A stretch of 64,000 nt of DNA from Amycolatopsis australiensis (GCF_900119165.1 NZ_FPJG01000006.1:3100001-3164000); one strand, 5' to 3'; shown: positions 51,718 to 60,909, counted from the first letter of the stretch. Numbers and translations are program-made. The notes: generated by a model from the letters alone, not told the origin.

Positions 51718-52555
51718 CCGCCGCCGCGACGGCCGCGCCGATGCCGCGCATGCCGTCGGCGTTCGGGTGCATCGGCGCCGCGACCGACGTCGGCACCACG
51801 CTCTCGAACCATTTGACGCCGGGCAGCTTGCACACGTCGTGCCCGATCGACGCCGTCCGGATGTCGACGTAACGGGCGTTGTGCGCGGCCGCCTGCCGGG
51901 CCAGCGCGGCGTTCGTCTTGTCGATGCTGCCCTGGATGTAGTCGGCGTCCCGCGGGGTGAGCGGCGCGATCGGCCAGCACCCGCCGGGCGGCAGGTAGGT
52001 GCCGTAGCCGGCGACGAACACGGCCGCGTTCGGCGCGTGCGCGTGGATGGCGTCCAGCAGCGCGCCCCACGTCGGCTCGAACGCGGCGATCTTCTCGGCC
52101 AGCTGGTCGTGCCCGCCCGCGGTGTAGCGGTCGACGCAGTCCGGGTTGATGCCGGGCAGCAGGTTGATGCAGCTGGTCGCGGCCCCGACCAGGCCGACGT
52201 CGTTGCCGCCGATGGTCACGGTGACCGTCCGCGTGCTCGCGTCGAGCGCGTCCAGCTGCGGGGGCACCGCGCCGGCCTGCGTCTGCTGCGGCGCGTACAT
52301 GTCCGCGGTCGTCGCGCCGGAGCACGTGACGTCGTCGAGCGGCACGCCGAGGCTCTTCGCGGCGACGTGCGGGTAGTCGGCCAGTGACCGGAGACAGCCG
52401 GGGGAGGAGAGGTCCGGGGGCAGGATCAGCGGCCCGGCCGCCGCGGAATCGCCCAGTGCCACGTATTCGCCGCTGTCCGCGGCCGCGGTGCCCGCGGTCG
52501 TGACGGCCAGCGCGCTGACCATGATCGCGATGAACGCCGTCGTCCTCACTCGCAC
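51707..52555 (-). CDS. Secreted SGNH/GDSL esterase
   Basis: The 282-residue protein has a signal peptide (about 1-27) and the SGNH blocks: YVALGDSAAAG (nucleophile Ser near 38), GATTADMY, TVTIGGNDVG and the C-terminal MHPNADG (catalytic His). Four to six Cys suggest disulfides, as in the Streptomyces scabies esterase/lipase group. It probably releases acyl groups from lipids or plant polymers. GTG 52555 has AAGGAGG at seven nt. It is divergent from the PucR-type regulator. Confidence 0.92.
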   Translation of the reverse strand: MRVRTTAFIAIMVSALAVTTAGTAAADSGEYVALGDSAAAGPLILPPDLSSPGCLRSLADYPHVAAKSLGVPLDDVTCSGATTADMYAPQQTQAGAVPPQLDALDASTRTVTVTIGGNDVGLVGAATSCINLLPGINPDCVDRYTAGGHDQLAEKIAAFEPTWGALLDAIHAHAPNAAVFVAGYGTYLPPGGCWPIAPLTPRDADYIQGSIDKTNAALARQAAAHNARYVDIRTASIGHDVCKLPGVKWFESVVPTSVAAPMHPNADGMRGIGAAVAAAVRG

Positions 52556-52660
52556 GCCGTCCTCCTTGACGTTGTGCTGATGGTTGGCTTCCGTGACACC
52601 ATCGGCACCGGAGGGCGCCGGATTGACTGGGAATCCGGGCAGAGAACGGGGGCATCGGTT

Positions 52661-53899
52661 GTGACGGAGCACAAATCCGGCGCCGACCTGGCCCTCGGCG
52701 GGCAGCGCGTGCACGAGCGGCTGGCGCTGCGGGAGCCCGAGCTGGTCACCCGCGTGCTGACCCGCATCCAGGCCGAGGTCGCGGACTACCGGCGGCTGCC
52801 GGTGGAGGAGCTGGCCGGCGACATCGCGCGGATCACCCGGCAGGCGGTGCGCGCGTTCGCACGCAGCCTGCGTGAGGATCGCCTGCTCAACGAGGCCGAG
52901 CTGCGGCAGATCGGCGCGTCCGCGGTGCGCCGCGCCGAGGAGGGGTTTCCGCTGGAGGCCGTGCTGACGGCGTACCACGTCGGCGCGCGGGAGATCCTCG
53001 CCGTCGGCTCGGCCGACGCGGGCCGTGCGGACGTCGCCGACCTGCTCGACGTCGCCGACCGCGTGCTCGGGTTCGTCGGCACGGTCACCGGCGCGGTCAC
53101 GCGGGCGTACCTGGAAGAGCTGCGCACCAAGGTCGGGCAGGAGCACACCGCGCGCCGGACGCTGCTGTCGGTGCTCGTCGACGGCGGTCCCGTCGACGTC
53201 GTCGCCCGCAGCGCCGGGATCACGCTGCCGACGCGGTACCTGGTGCTCAGCGTCGAGCTCGGCCCGCACGCCGACGAGGCGTCGCCGGGTGTCGACACCG
53301 AGATCGCGGTCCGCCGCAAGCTGCGCCGGTTCCTCGCCGCGTTCGAGCGGTGCTGCGGCGACGGCGTCCTGGCTTCCCTGGACGGCACGGGCGGGCTGGT
53401 GCTGCTGCCGCTGACCGGGCGGCTGTCGGCGGTTCCGGAGTGGCACGCGCTGGCCGAAGCGGCCGGGCGCGCGGCGGGCGTGGACGTGCTGGCGGCGGCC
53501 GAACCCGCGGAGCCGCCGGAGGTCCGCGAGGTGGCCGCGCGGACCGGCGAGGTGCTCGACGTGCTGCGGTGGTTCGGCAGGCCGCCGGGCCTGTACCGCC
53601 TCGACGACGTCCTGGTCGAGTACCAGCTGACCCGCCCGGGCGCGGCCCGCGACCGGCTCGCGGCGGTGCTCGCGCCGCTGGACGCGCACCCCGAGCTGAC
53701 CGAGACGCTCTCGACGTACCTGGAACTGGACACGAACCGCCGCCGGACGGCGGCCACGCTGCACGTCCACCCGAACACCGTCGACTACCGGCTGCGCCGG
53801 GTCCGGGACCTGACGGGCATCGACCCGCTCCACCCGGCCGGCCTGCCGCGCATCGTCGCGGCCCTGGCGGCCCGGCGCGCGAACGTCCCGCGCGGCTGA
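52661..53899 (+). CDS. PucR family regulator (CdaR-like) with C-terminal HTH
   Basis: The 412-residue protein (from GTG 52661) has an N-terminal helical sensor region (about 20-160, RsbR-like), a GGDEF-related middle (about 170-290) and the PucR C-terminal HTH_30: LSTYLELDTNRRRTAATLHVHPNTVDYRLRRVRDLTGIDP (near 360-400). Such regulators often activate degradative genes. It faces the SGNH esterase gene, a likely target. An upstream extension of the frame to 52574 has no support. Confidence 0.88.
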   Translation: MTEHKSGADLALGGQRVHERLALREPELVTRVLTRIQAEVADYRRLPVEELAGDIARITRQAVRAFARSLREDRLLNEAELRQIGASAVRRAEEGFPLEAVLTAYHVGAREILAVGSADAGRADVADLLDVADRVLGFVGTVTGAVTRAYLEELRTKVGQEHTARRTLLSVLVDGGPVDVVARSAGITLPTRYLVLSVELGPHADEASPGVDTEIAVRRKLRRFLAAFERCCGDGVLASLDGTGGLVLLPLTGRLSAVPEWHALAEAAGRAAGVDVLAAAEPAEPPEVREVAARTGEVLDVLRWFGRPPGLYRLDDVLVEYQLTRPGAARDRLAAVLAPLDAHPELTETLSTYLELDTNRRRTAATLHVHPNTVDYRLRRVRDLTGIDPLHPAGLPRIVAALAARRANVPRG

Positions 53900-53905
53900 A
53901 GGCCC

Positions 53906-54295
53906 TCAGCCGGCCGTGCCCACCGCGTGCCGGGCCGGGACCTCCGCGGGGCGGCGCGGGGCCGGGATGCGGACCGGACGCACCACCCGGCTGAGCGCGG
54001 CGGCGAGCACGCCCACCAGCAGGGCCGAGGCCAGCACCGAAGCCGCGATCGCCGAAGCCGTGTCGAACCGCAGCTGCCCGGCGCGGCCCAGGACGAACCC
54101 GGAGTCGAGCGCCCACGCCACCACCGCGACCCCGAGCGCGGCCGGGACGGACGTCCGGAACGCCGTCACGGCGACCACCGGACCGAGCGCGACCAGCGCG
54201 TACCACGGCCGGCCCGTCGCCCCGGCCAGATCCGCCACGATCACCGCGCCGACCGCGCTCACGCAGCCGACCGGGAACCCGAAGCCACCACTCAT
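53906..54295 (-). CDS. Small four-helix membrane protein
   Basis: The 129-residue protein has about four hydrophobic helices (residues 8-24, 30-48, 50-70 and 80-105) and a basic Pro-rich cytoplasmic tail (RVVRPVRIPAPRRPAEVPARH). It resembles the membrane part of KdpD-type sensors (DUF4118) but carries no conserved motif I can name. It lies downstream of nothing clear on this strand: the hydrolase gene (54376-55242) is 80 nt upstream. Confidence 0.65.
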   Translation of the reverse strand: MSGGFGFPVGCVSAVGAVIVADLAGATGRPWYALVALGPVVAVTAFRTSVPAALGVAVVAWALDSGFVLGRAGQLRFDTASAIAASVLASALLVGVLAAALSRVVRPVRIPAPRRPAEVPARHAVGTAG

Positions 54296-54375
54296 GCGTC
54301 CAGCAGAACCCGCCGGCTGCTCTCGGCGGTGAGCCAGGACACGTTCCCTACGCCCGGCGCCGGGGTCTTGACGCG

Positions 54376-55242
54376 CTATTGACCCGTCACGCGCTCGATC
54401 GCGTCGGCCAGCTCCGGCCAGACCGCGCGCGGCAGGTTGTGGCCCATCCCCGGGATGACCAGCAGCTCGGCGCCGGGGATCGCCTCCGCCGTCGCCTTGC
54501 CGCCGCTGACGTTGATCAGCGGGTCGGCGTCGCCGTGCACGACCAGAGCCGGCAGCCGGACCGACCGCAGGGCCGCCGTCCGGTCGCCGGAGGCCACCAC
54601 CGCCGCCGCGTGGCGCAGCGTGCCGGCCGGGTGGCGGGCGCGGTCGTAGTGCAGTTCCGCCTTGGCCAGCAGGAACGCTTCGTCGTCCGGGTAGCCGGGG
54701 GAGCCCAGCCGCCGGTAGCCCTCGACGCTGTCGGCGATGGCCTGCTCGCGCGTGTTCGCCGGCGGCCGCGTCAGCAGCGCCAGCGCCCACGGCTCGGCCC
54801 GGCCGACCGCCGGGTCGCCGGTGGTCGACATGATCGACGTGACCGACAGCAGCCGGTCCGGGTGGTCGATCGCCAGCTGCTGCACGATCATCCCGCCCAT
54901 CGACGCGCCGACGACGTGCGCCTTGGCGATGCCGAGCGCGTCGAACAGCCCGACGGCGTCGTCGGCCAGGTCCGACAGCAGGTACGGCGCCGTCGCCAGG
55001 TCCCCGGCGGCCAGTGCGGCCAGGTCCGGCGCGGGCAGGTCGTCCAGCCACGTCGAGAGCCCGACGTCCCGGTTGTCGTAGCGCACGACGAAGAACCCGC
55101 GGCCGGCGAGCAGCGCGCAGAAGTCCTCCTCCCAGGTGATCATCTGGGCGCCGAGGCCCATCACCAGCACCAGCGGCGGGTCGCCCGGGTCGCCGAAGGT
55201 GTCGTATTCGAGCTCGAGACCGTTGGCCTGTGCACGTGCCAT
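54376..55242 (-). CDS. Alpha/beta hydrolase
   Basis: The 288-residue protein is an alpha/beta hydrolase with nucleophile Ser in VVGASMGGMIVQ (near 114), Asp in LVVHGDADPLI (near 235) and His in GMGHNLPR (near 263). The N-terminal lid-containing part (DNRDVGLST...LSDLADDAVGLFDALGI) resembles esterases and the aclacinomycin methylesterase RdmC group. Its probable regulator is the divergent TetR gene 67 nt away. Confidence 0.9.
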   Translation of the reverse strand: MARAQANGLELEYDTFGDPGDPPLVLVMGLGAQMITWEEDFCALLAGRGFFVVRYDNRDVGLSTWLDDLPAPDLAALAAGDLATAPYLLSDLADDAVGLFDALGIAKAHVVGASMGGMIVQQLAIDHPDRLLSVTSIMSTTGDPAVGRAEPWALALLTRPPANTREQAIADSVEGYRRLGSPGYPDDEAFLLAKAELHYDRARHPAGTLRHAAAVVASGDRTAALRSVRLPALVVHGDADPLINVSGGKATAEAIPGAELLVIPGMGHNLPRAVWPELADAIERVTGQ

Positions 55243-55277
55243 ACCCCGATCCTGCCGCACCCGTGCGGACCTGGCAC

Positions 55278-55294
55278 CGGCACGGCCCGTGCCG
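55278..55294. promoter_or_regulatory. Candidate TetR operator, CGGCACGG-C-CCGTGCCG
   Basis: A perfect palindrome with 8-bp arms and one central base lies between the hydrolase and the TetR start codons, the expected site for a TetR dimer. Confidence 0.5.
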
Positions 55295-55309
55295 TTACCG
55301 TTACGCCCC

Positions 55310-56041
55310 ATGCCGACCTCATCCTCGGGCACCGGGCAGCGTCCCCGGTCGCGGGCCGCGGCGGGACTGCCGGCGCTCACGGCCGACCGGATCATCGGCG
55401 CCGCGACGGCGCTGACCGGCGAGCGCGGCCTCGACAACTGGACGCTGCGGGAGCTGGCCCGCGCGGTCGAGGCCTACCCGGCGGTGATCTACCACCACGT
55501 CGGCGACCGGGACGCGGTGGTCAACGCCGTCGTCGACCGCGTGGTCGGCCTGCTGGAGCTGCCCGGCCAGGACCTGCCGTGGCAGGAGTGGTTCACCGAG
55601 CTGCTCGCGGGGCTGCGCGCGCTGCTGCGGTCCTACCCGGGCTGCGCCCGGCGGCTCGCGCTGTTCGGCCCGTCCGTCCAAGCCGCCTCGCGCAGCATCG
55701 ACGCGGGCATCGGTGTCCTGCTCCGCGCCGGTTTCGGCCGCGAGAGCGTGCTGGCCTACAACCTGCTGCTGATGACGGCGTGCCAGTTCGTCGCGATGGA
55801 GGACGACCGCGACGGCGCGCTCGCCCGGCGCCTGGACAACACCGAGGAGTACGCGAGTTACCGCGAGCGGGCCGACCTGCCGGGGATGGCCGAGCTGGGC
55901 GCGGCGATGCACGACCTGATGGGCGATCCCGACCTCGCGGCGGGCTACTACGCGCAGCTGTACGACTACGCCGTCCAACGCTGTCTCGACGGGCTCGCCC
56001 ACCGGCTGGACGAGCTTCGCGAGCCGGGCGACGTGGGCTGA
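55310..56041 (+). CDS. TetR/AcrR regulator with C-terminal ligand domain
   Basis: The 243-residue protein has a TetR HTH (ADRIIGAATALTGERGLDNWTLRELARAVEAYPAVIYHHVGDRDAVV, about 25-72) and a TetR_C domain of the tetracycline-repressor-like type (about 90-230). It is divergent from the alpha/beta hydrolase and likely controls it. A terminator follows. Confidence 0.9.
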   Translation: MPTSSSGTGQRPRSRAAAGLPALTADRIIGAATALTGERGLDNWTLRELARAVEAYPAVIYHHVGDRDAVVNAVVDRVVGLLELPGQDLPWQEWFTELLAGLRALLRSYPGCARRLALFGPSVQAASRSIDAGIGVLLRAGFGRESVLAYNLLLMTACQFVAMEDDRDGALARRLDNTEEYASYRERADLPGMAELGAAMHDLMGDPDLAAGYYAQLYDYAVQRCLDGLAHRLDELREPGDVG

Positions 56042-56104
56042 CAGCGACTTGACAGCGCCGCGGCGTACCGTGGGCGTGCGTCGGTGGTCCGTCCACCGGC
56101 CCGG

Positions 56105-56144
56105 AGCCCCTGGCGCCCTCCTCCCCCTCGTGGCGCCAGGGGCT
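56105..56144. terminator. Bidirectional terminator
   Basis: AGCCCCTGGCGCC, 14-base loop, GGCGCCAGGGGCT: perfect 13-bp stem between the convergent ends of two TetR genes. Confidence 0.82.
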
Positions 56145-56160
56145 TCGGTCTGCCCGGGAG

Positions 56161-56826
56161 CTACTCGCGATCGCCGTGGCGCGGTTCCGGTGGCTCGGCG
56201 CGCGGCGGTTCCGCCTGGATGGCCGGGAAGATCTCCCCGACGAGCGTGACGAGCGACTTGGACAGCAGCAGGTGCACCTGGGCGCGGGTCAGCGAACCGC
56301 GCACGAGCCATTCCCGGCCGGCGGACTTCACCATCCCGCCGAACGCGCGCACGAGCGCGTTGAGCTCGGGGCCGTGCTCGCTGTCGCTCGACAGCCCGAC
56401 GGCTTCCAGGACGCGGTCGGCGGATTCGCGGTCGGCCTCCTCGAGGATGCGCTCCACCTCGAGGTCACGCCCGATGCCCTCGGGCGCGATCGCGGCCAGC
56501 CACATCCGCTCTTGGCTGGTGACCATGTCGAGGAACCATTCGATGGCGACGTCGGCCCGTAGTTCCAGCGGCCCGTCCGGGAGGATCTCGACGGCCAGCC
56601 GCGGCACGGTCAGCGCCCGGCGGATGATTTCCAGGTACAGCTCGCGTTTCGTGCCGAAGTAGTGGTTGATCAGCCCCCGCGCGACACCGGCCGCCGCGGC
56701 GATGTCCGAAGTGGACACTTCGGAGTAGGGACGTTCACCGAACAGCCGCGCCGCGCAAGCGTAGATCTGTTCCTTCCGCTCGTCCGGTTCCAGTCTTCGC
56801 CATCTCGGCGCCGGCTCGGTGTTCAT
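56161..56826 (-). CDS. TetR family regulator downstream of the lysine operon
   Basis: The 221-residue protein has a TetR HTH (RKEQIYACAARLFGERPYSEVSTSDIAAAAGVARGLINHYFGTKRELYLEIIRRAL, about 17-72). It lies 173 nt after davB on the same strand, so it may be cotranscribed with the lysine-degradation genes or have its own promoter. Whether it regulates them is unknown. Confidence 0.9.
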   Translation of the reverse strand: MNTEPAPRWRRLEPDERKEQIYACAARLFGERPYSEVSTSDIAAAAGVARGLINHYFGTKRELYLEIIRRALTVPRLAVEILPDGPLELRADVAIEWFLDMVTSQERMWLAAIAPEGIGRDLEVERILEEADRESADRVLEAVGLSSDSEHGPELNALVRAFGGMVKSAGREWLVRGSLTRAQVHLLLSKSLVTLVGEIFPAIQAEPPRAEPPEPRHGDRE

Positions 56827-56999
56827 GGCCCCATCGTCGCATGACCGGTGGCGCCGGGCAGCCGGAGTGCGCACGGTGCCGGACGCGTGCCACGATCGGG
56901 GCACGCCCGGTCCGCCGGCGTGATCGGCACGCGGTCCGTGGTGGCTCGCTTGCGCGACAGCCGCCACGACGCCGGGTGAACGTGCGGACCACCGCGGGT

Positions 57000-58691
57000 T
57001 CAGTCCGGCAGCGCGATCGGCGCGATGTCGTCGAAGAGGTCGCCGGGTCCCGGGTTGCCCGGATCGGTCTGCCCGCCGAAGTGGTGCAGCACGCCCCACA
57101 CCGCGTTCAACGCGGTCTGGACCGCGCCTTCGGCCCAGCCCGCCGTCCACGACACGTCGTCGCCCGCCAGGAAGAGGCCGCGGTAGCGCTCCGGCAGCCG
57201 GTCCTGCATGAAGTGGGTGAACAGCCGGTGCTGGTAGCGGTAGTGGCCGGGCAGGTTCGCCTTGAACGCGCCCATGAAATGCGGCTCCGCCTCCCACGAC
57301 ACCGTCACCGGGTCGCCGATGATGTGCCGGCGCACGTCCACGCCCGGGTAGATTTCGCGCAGCGAGCCCAGCATCACCTCCACCCGCTCGCCCACGGTCA
57401 GCGGCAGCCACTTCAGCGAGTCGTCGGCCCACGTGTAGGACAGGCAGATCACCGCCGGCGACGCCGGGTCCGAGCCCAGCAGGTACGTCCCGCGCGGCAT
57501 GCGGTCGGTGAGGGTCATGCTCATCGTGTCGCGGCCAGTCACCGGGTCGCGGTCCAGCCAGAACGGCCGGTCGACCGGCACGAACACCTTCGAGGACTCC
57601 ATGTAGTGCGTGCGCTCGATCGCCGTCCAGTGGTCGATCGGGAACAGCGCCTCGTCGCATTCGATCTTCGACAGCAGCAGCCAGCTCTGCGCGGTGAACA
57701 CCGCCGCTCCGAACGTGCGGATGTGCCCCGACGCGTCGGTCACCGTGATGTTGTGCGGTGCCGTCCGGTGCAGCCTGGTCACGCCGGGGCGGGGCGCGCC
57801 ACCGTGCAGCGCGGCCAGTGTCGTTCCGGCGGGCCAGAAAGCGAGGTCCGACGGCGCGTGCTCCCACAGCCGCAGCGGCAGCTGCCTGCTGCCGCCGACG
57901 ATGCTGCGGTGCTCGTCGTCGGCGCCGGTGTAGACGACGCGCAGGATTTCGAGGATGGAGTTGGGGAAGTCGGTGTCCCAGCCGCCGGTGCCGAAGCCGA
58001 CCTGGCCGAAGATCTCGCGGTGGCGGAAGGAGGCGAAGGCGGGTGAGTCGCAGAGGAACCCGTAGAACGTCTGGTTGTCCAGCCGCGGCACCAGCTCGTT
58101 CCACAGCCGCTTGATCGTCTTCGCGTCGCGGTCGCGGATGGCGGTCTGCATCTCGGCGAAGGCCGCGTGCTCGGCGAGCGTGCGGTCCCAGGCCGCCGCG
58201 ACGTCGCGGAAGACCGGCGGCAGGTCCTCCGGCGTGCGCGCGTAGTGGCTCTCCCCCTTGAGGTCGACGACCGTGCTCCGGGTCGCCGGCGCCAGCGGGT
58301 TGGGGAACGGCGTGGTTTCCAGGCCGACCTTGCCGATGTAGTGGTAGAGCGCGGTCGACGCGGGCGGGAAGCGCATCGCGCCCATCTCGGCGACGACGTC
58401 GTCCGGGCAGCCGGGGAACCGCACGGTGCGCAGCCGCCCGCCGATCTCGGCGATCTCGTAGACGACCGGCCGCAGGCCCAGCTTCATCAGCTCGTACGCG
58501 GTGACGATGCCGGAGAGGCCGCCGCCGATCACCGCGACTTCGGTGCCGTGCCACGCGGCGGGGATCGCGCCGAGGCCGGCCGGGTGCGCGAGGTAGTCGT
58601 CGTAGGCGAACGGGAAGTCGGGGCCGAACATCGTGATCGGGCGGTCCGCGGGCTCGTCGTGGTGGATCGCGGTCGGGACAGCGGAGGTCAT
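57000..58691 (-). CDS. davB: L-lysine 2-monooxygenase (DavB-type flavin amine oxidase)
   Basis: The 563-residue FAD enzyme follows the Pseudomonas DavB pattern from end to end: ITMFGPDFPFAYDDYLAHPAG, VAVIGGGLSGIVTAYELMK (FAD site, near 52), GRLRTVRFPG, GQVGFGTGGWDTDFPNS, FMGAFKANLPGHYRYQ, LAGDDVSWTAGWAEGAVQT and the C-terminal NPGPGDLFDDIAPIAL. DavB oxidatively decarboxylates L-lysine to 5-aminovaleramide. Related enzymes use tryptophan, phenylalanine or arginine, so lysine remains to be tested, but the adjacent DavA-like amidase fits. ATG 58691 overlaps the davA stop by 4 nt. Confidence 0.88.
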   Translation of the reverse strand: MTSAVPTAIHHDEPADRPITMFGPDFPFAYDDYLAHPAGLGAIPAAWHGTEVAVIGGGLSGIVTAYELMKLGLRPVVYEIAEIGGRLRTVRFPGCPDDVVAEMGAMRFPPASTALYHYIGKVGLETTPFPNPLAPATRSTVVDLKGESHYARTPEDLPPVFRDVAAAWDRTLAEHAAFAEMQTAIRDRDAKTIKRLWNELVPRLDNQTFYGFLCDSPAFASFRHREIFGQVGFGTGGWDTDFPNSILEILRVVYTGADDEHRSIVGGSRQLPLRLWEHAPSDLAFWPAGTTLAALHGGAPRPGVTRLHRTAPHNITVTDASGHIRTFGAAVFTAQSWLLLSKIECDEALFPIDHWTAIERTHYMESSKVFVPVDRPFWLDRDPVTGRDTMSMTLTDRMPRGTYLLGSDPASPAVICLSYTWADDSLKWLPLTVGERVEVMLGSLREIYPGVDVRRHIIGDPVTVSWEAEPHFMGAFKANLPGHYRYQHRLFTHFMQDRLPERYRGLFLAGDDVSWTAGWAEGAVQTALNAVWGVLHHFGGQTDPGNPGPGDLFDDIAPIALPD

Positions 58692-59443
58692 GCGGTGGTT
58701 CCTCGGTACAGTTCGGGCCGCCGGTCGGCCAGGTGGGTGTTCTCCAGCCGGGAGGCGACGAGCGCGTCCCGGGTGACGTCGGCGGTGACCAGCGCGGGCC
58801 CGGCGCCCGCCCGGGCGAGTACCTCGCCGGTCGGGGCGGCCACGCACGACCGCCCGCAGTAGGTCAGCTCCTGTTCGACGTCGCAACGGTTGGCGTAGGC
58901 AACGAACAGCTGGCTTTCGTAGGCCCGTGCGGGCACGAGCGTGTCGGCGACCAGCTCGTACGGGCTCATCAGCGCGGTCGGCACGACGAGCAGCTCGGTG
59001 CCGGCCAGCGCGTGCGCCCGCACCAGCTCGGGGAACTCGACGTCGTAGCAGATCAGCAGCCCGACCCGGATACCCGCGACGGCGGCCTGCACCACCGGCT
59101 CGTCGCCCGGGGTGAACCACGCCTTGTCGAGGTCGCCGAACAGGTGCGTCTTGCGGTAGTTGGCGAGCCGCCGGCCGGCCGCGTCGACGAGCTGGACGCT
59201 GTTGTAGACGCTTCGGCCGTCGGTCTCGGGGTAGCCGTAGGCGAGCGCGACGCCGGTTTCCCGGGCCAGCGCGGACATCCGCCGCGCGGTCGGGCCGTCG
59301 GCGGGCTCGGCCAGCTCGTGCGTGCGCGCGCCGATGTGGTAGCCGGTGGTGCTCATCTCGGCCGTGGCGACGAGGTCGGCGCCGGACGCGGCGACCGCGT
59401 CCGGCAGCTCGGCGAACGGGCCCTGGTGGATCGCGACCTTCAT
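58688..59443 (-). CDS. davA: 5-aminovaleramidase (DavA-type carbon-nitrogen hydrolase)
   Basis: The 251-residue nitrilase-superfamily amidase has the triad E29 (TAEMSTTGY), K98 (YRKTHLFGDLD) and C132 (GLLICYDVEFPE). It resembles DavA over its full length, which hydrolyses 5-aminovaleramide to 5-aminovalerate. It sits between the permease and davB with 4-nt overlaps on both sides. Confidence 0.88.
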   Translation of the reverse strand: MKVAIHQGPFAELPDAVAASGADLVATAEMSTTGYHIGARTHELAEPADGPTARRMSALARETGVALAYGYPETDGRSVYNSVQLVDAAGRRLANYRKTHLFGDLDKAWFTPGDEPVVQAAVAGIRVGLLICYDVEFPELVRAHALAGTELLVVPTALMSPYELVADTLVPARAYESQLFVAYANRCDVEQELTYCGRSCVAAPTGEVLARAGAGPALVTADVTRDALVASRLENTHLADRRPELYRGTTA

Positions 59444-60831
59444 GCCAGCCTCGACCTCCGGATCCCGTAGCCGAAGTAGATCAGCAGGCCCAGCAGCATC
59501 CAGGCGCCGAAGACCACCCAGGTGGCGCCGTCGAGGCTGAACATCATGTACGCGCAGCAGAGCACGCCCAGGATCGGCGTCACCGGGGAGAACGGCACGC
59601 GGAACGAGCGCGGCCGCTCGGGCTGGCGCCGCCGCAGCAGCAGGACGGCGATGTTGACCAGCAGGAACGCGAACAGCGTCCCGATGCTGGTGGCGTCGGC
59701 GAGCTTGCCGAGCGGGATGAACGCGGCGAGCACGGCGACGAAGCCGGAGACCACCAGCGTGTTGATCCGCGGCGAGCCGGTCTTCGCGTCCACCCGGGAC
59801 AGCGCCTTCGGCACGAGCCCGTCGCGGGACATCGCGAACAGGATGCGCGTCTGTCCGTAAAGGACGGTCAGCACGACGCTGGAGATGGCCACGATGGCAC
59901 CGACGGCGAGCAGCCCGGCCCAGAACGGGTTGCCCGAGACGACGCTGAGGACGTGCGACAGCGCGGCTTCCTGGCCGTCGAACCGCTGCCACGGCAGCGC
60001 GCCGACCGCGGCCACGGCCACCAGGCAGTAGAGCACGGTGACGATGCCGAGCGAGAGCAGGATGGCCCGCGGCAGGTCGCGCTGCGGGTTCTTCGCCTCC
60101 TCGCCGGCGGTCGACGCGGCGTCGAACCCGATGTAGGAGAAGAACAGCTTGGCGCCGCCCGCGCTCATCCCGGCCAGCCCGAGCGGCAGGAACGGCGTGA
60201 AGTTCCGCGCCCGCACGGCCGTGAAGGCGATCGCGCAGAACAGCACCAGCGTCCCGATCTTGACGGCGACCATGACGGCGTTGGCGCGGGCGCTCTCCTT
60301 GGCCCCGGCGAGCAGGAGGAGCATCGCGAGGACCACGACGACGATGGCGGGCACGTTGACGACCCCGCCGGAGCCGGGCGGCTGGCTGAGCGCGTCCGGG
60401 ATGGTGAAACCGAAGGCGAGCCGCAGCAGCTCGTTGAGGTACTGCCCCCACCCGACGGCGACCGATGCCACCGAGACGCCGTACTCGAGCACCAGGCACC
60501 AGCCGCAGACCCACGCCACCAGCTCACCAAGCGTGGCGTAGGCGTAGGAGTAGGACGAACCGGACAGCGGGATCATCCCGGCGAGTTCGGCGTAGGACAG
60601 GGCCGAGAACAGCGCGGTGACCCCGGCGAGCACGAACGAGAGGACGACGGCGGGACCGGCGACGGGGACGGCTTCCCCGAGCACGACGAAGATCCCGCTG
60701 CCGAGCGTCGCGCCGATGCTGAGGGTGGTCAGCTGCCCGAGGCCGAGCGACCGCTTCAACGTGCCGTGCTCGGTTTCGGCGATCAGGTCGGCGACCGGTT
60801 TCCGCCGCCCCGTCGCGGCTCGCAGATTCAT
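59440..60831 (-). CDS. APC-family amino acid permease (CAT type), probably for lysine
   Basis: The 463-residue protein has about 12 transmembrane helices and APC signatures: LTTLSIGATLGSGIFVVLGE (near 32), SGSSYSYAYATLGELVAWVCGWCLVLEY, FFSYIGFDAASTAGEEAKNPQRDLPRAI (near 225). It is the first gene of the operon with davA and davB, so it likely imports lysine or another basic amino acid. Substrate assignment is by context. Confidence 0.88.
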   Translation of the reverse strand: MNLRAATGRRKPVADLIAETEHGTLKRSLGLGQLTTLSIGATLGSGIFVVLGEAVPVAGPAVVLSFVLAGVTALFSALSYAELAGMIPLSGSSYSYAYATLGELVAWVCGWCLVLEYGVSVASVAVGWGQYLNELLRLAFGFTIPDALSQPPGSGGVVNVPAIVVVVLAMLLLLAGAKESARANAVMVAVKIGTLVLFCAIAFTAVRARNFTPFLPLGLAGMSAGGAKLFFSYIGFDAASTAGEEAKNPQRDLPRAILLSLGIVTVLYCLVAVAAVGALPWQRFDGQEAALSHVLSVVSGNPFWAGLLAVGAIVAISSVVLTVLYGQTRILFAMSRDGLVPKALSRVDAKTGSPRINTLVVSGFVAVLAAFIPLGKLADATSIGTLFAFLLVNIAVLLLRRRQPERPRSFRVPFSPVTPILGVLCCAYMMFSLDGATWVVFGAWMLLGLLIYFGYGIRRSRLA

Positions 60832-60889
60832 GCCGACGACGGTATCGGCCGTCTCCGGCTTCCAAAACAGGGCAACGTTGCGCGTACAG

Positions 60890-60909
60890 ATGAATCACAG
60901 GTGATTCAT
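60890..60909. promoter_or_regulatory. 20-bp palindrome upstream of the lysine operon
   Basis: ATGAATCACAGGTGATTCAT has perfect 9-bp arms around AG. It lies 59 nt before the permease ATG, in an AT-rich patch, and is a strong operator candidate. A second palindrome, GCAACGTTGC (60872-60881), lies between it and the gene. Confidence 0.65.

Noticed and set aside
57000..59443. Tryptophan 2-monooxygenase plus indole-acetamide hydrolase (auxin route)
   Set aside because: The flavin enzyme follows DavB from end to end, and the amidase is a nitrilase-superfamily protein like DavA, not an amidase-signature IaaH. Lysine degradation is the simpler reading.
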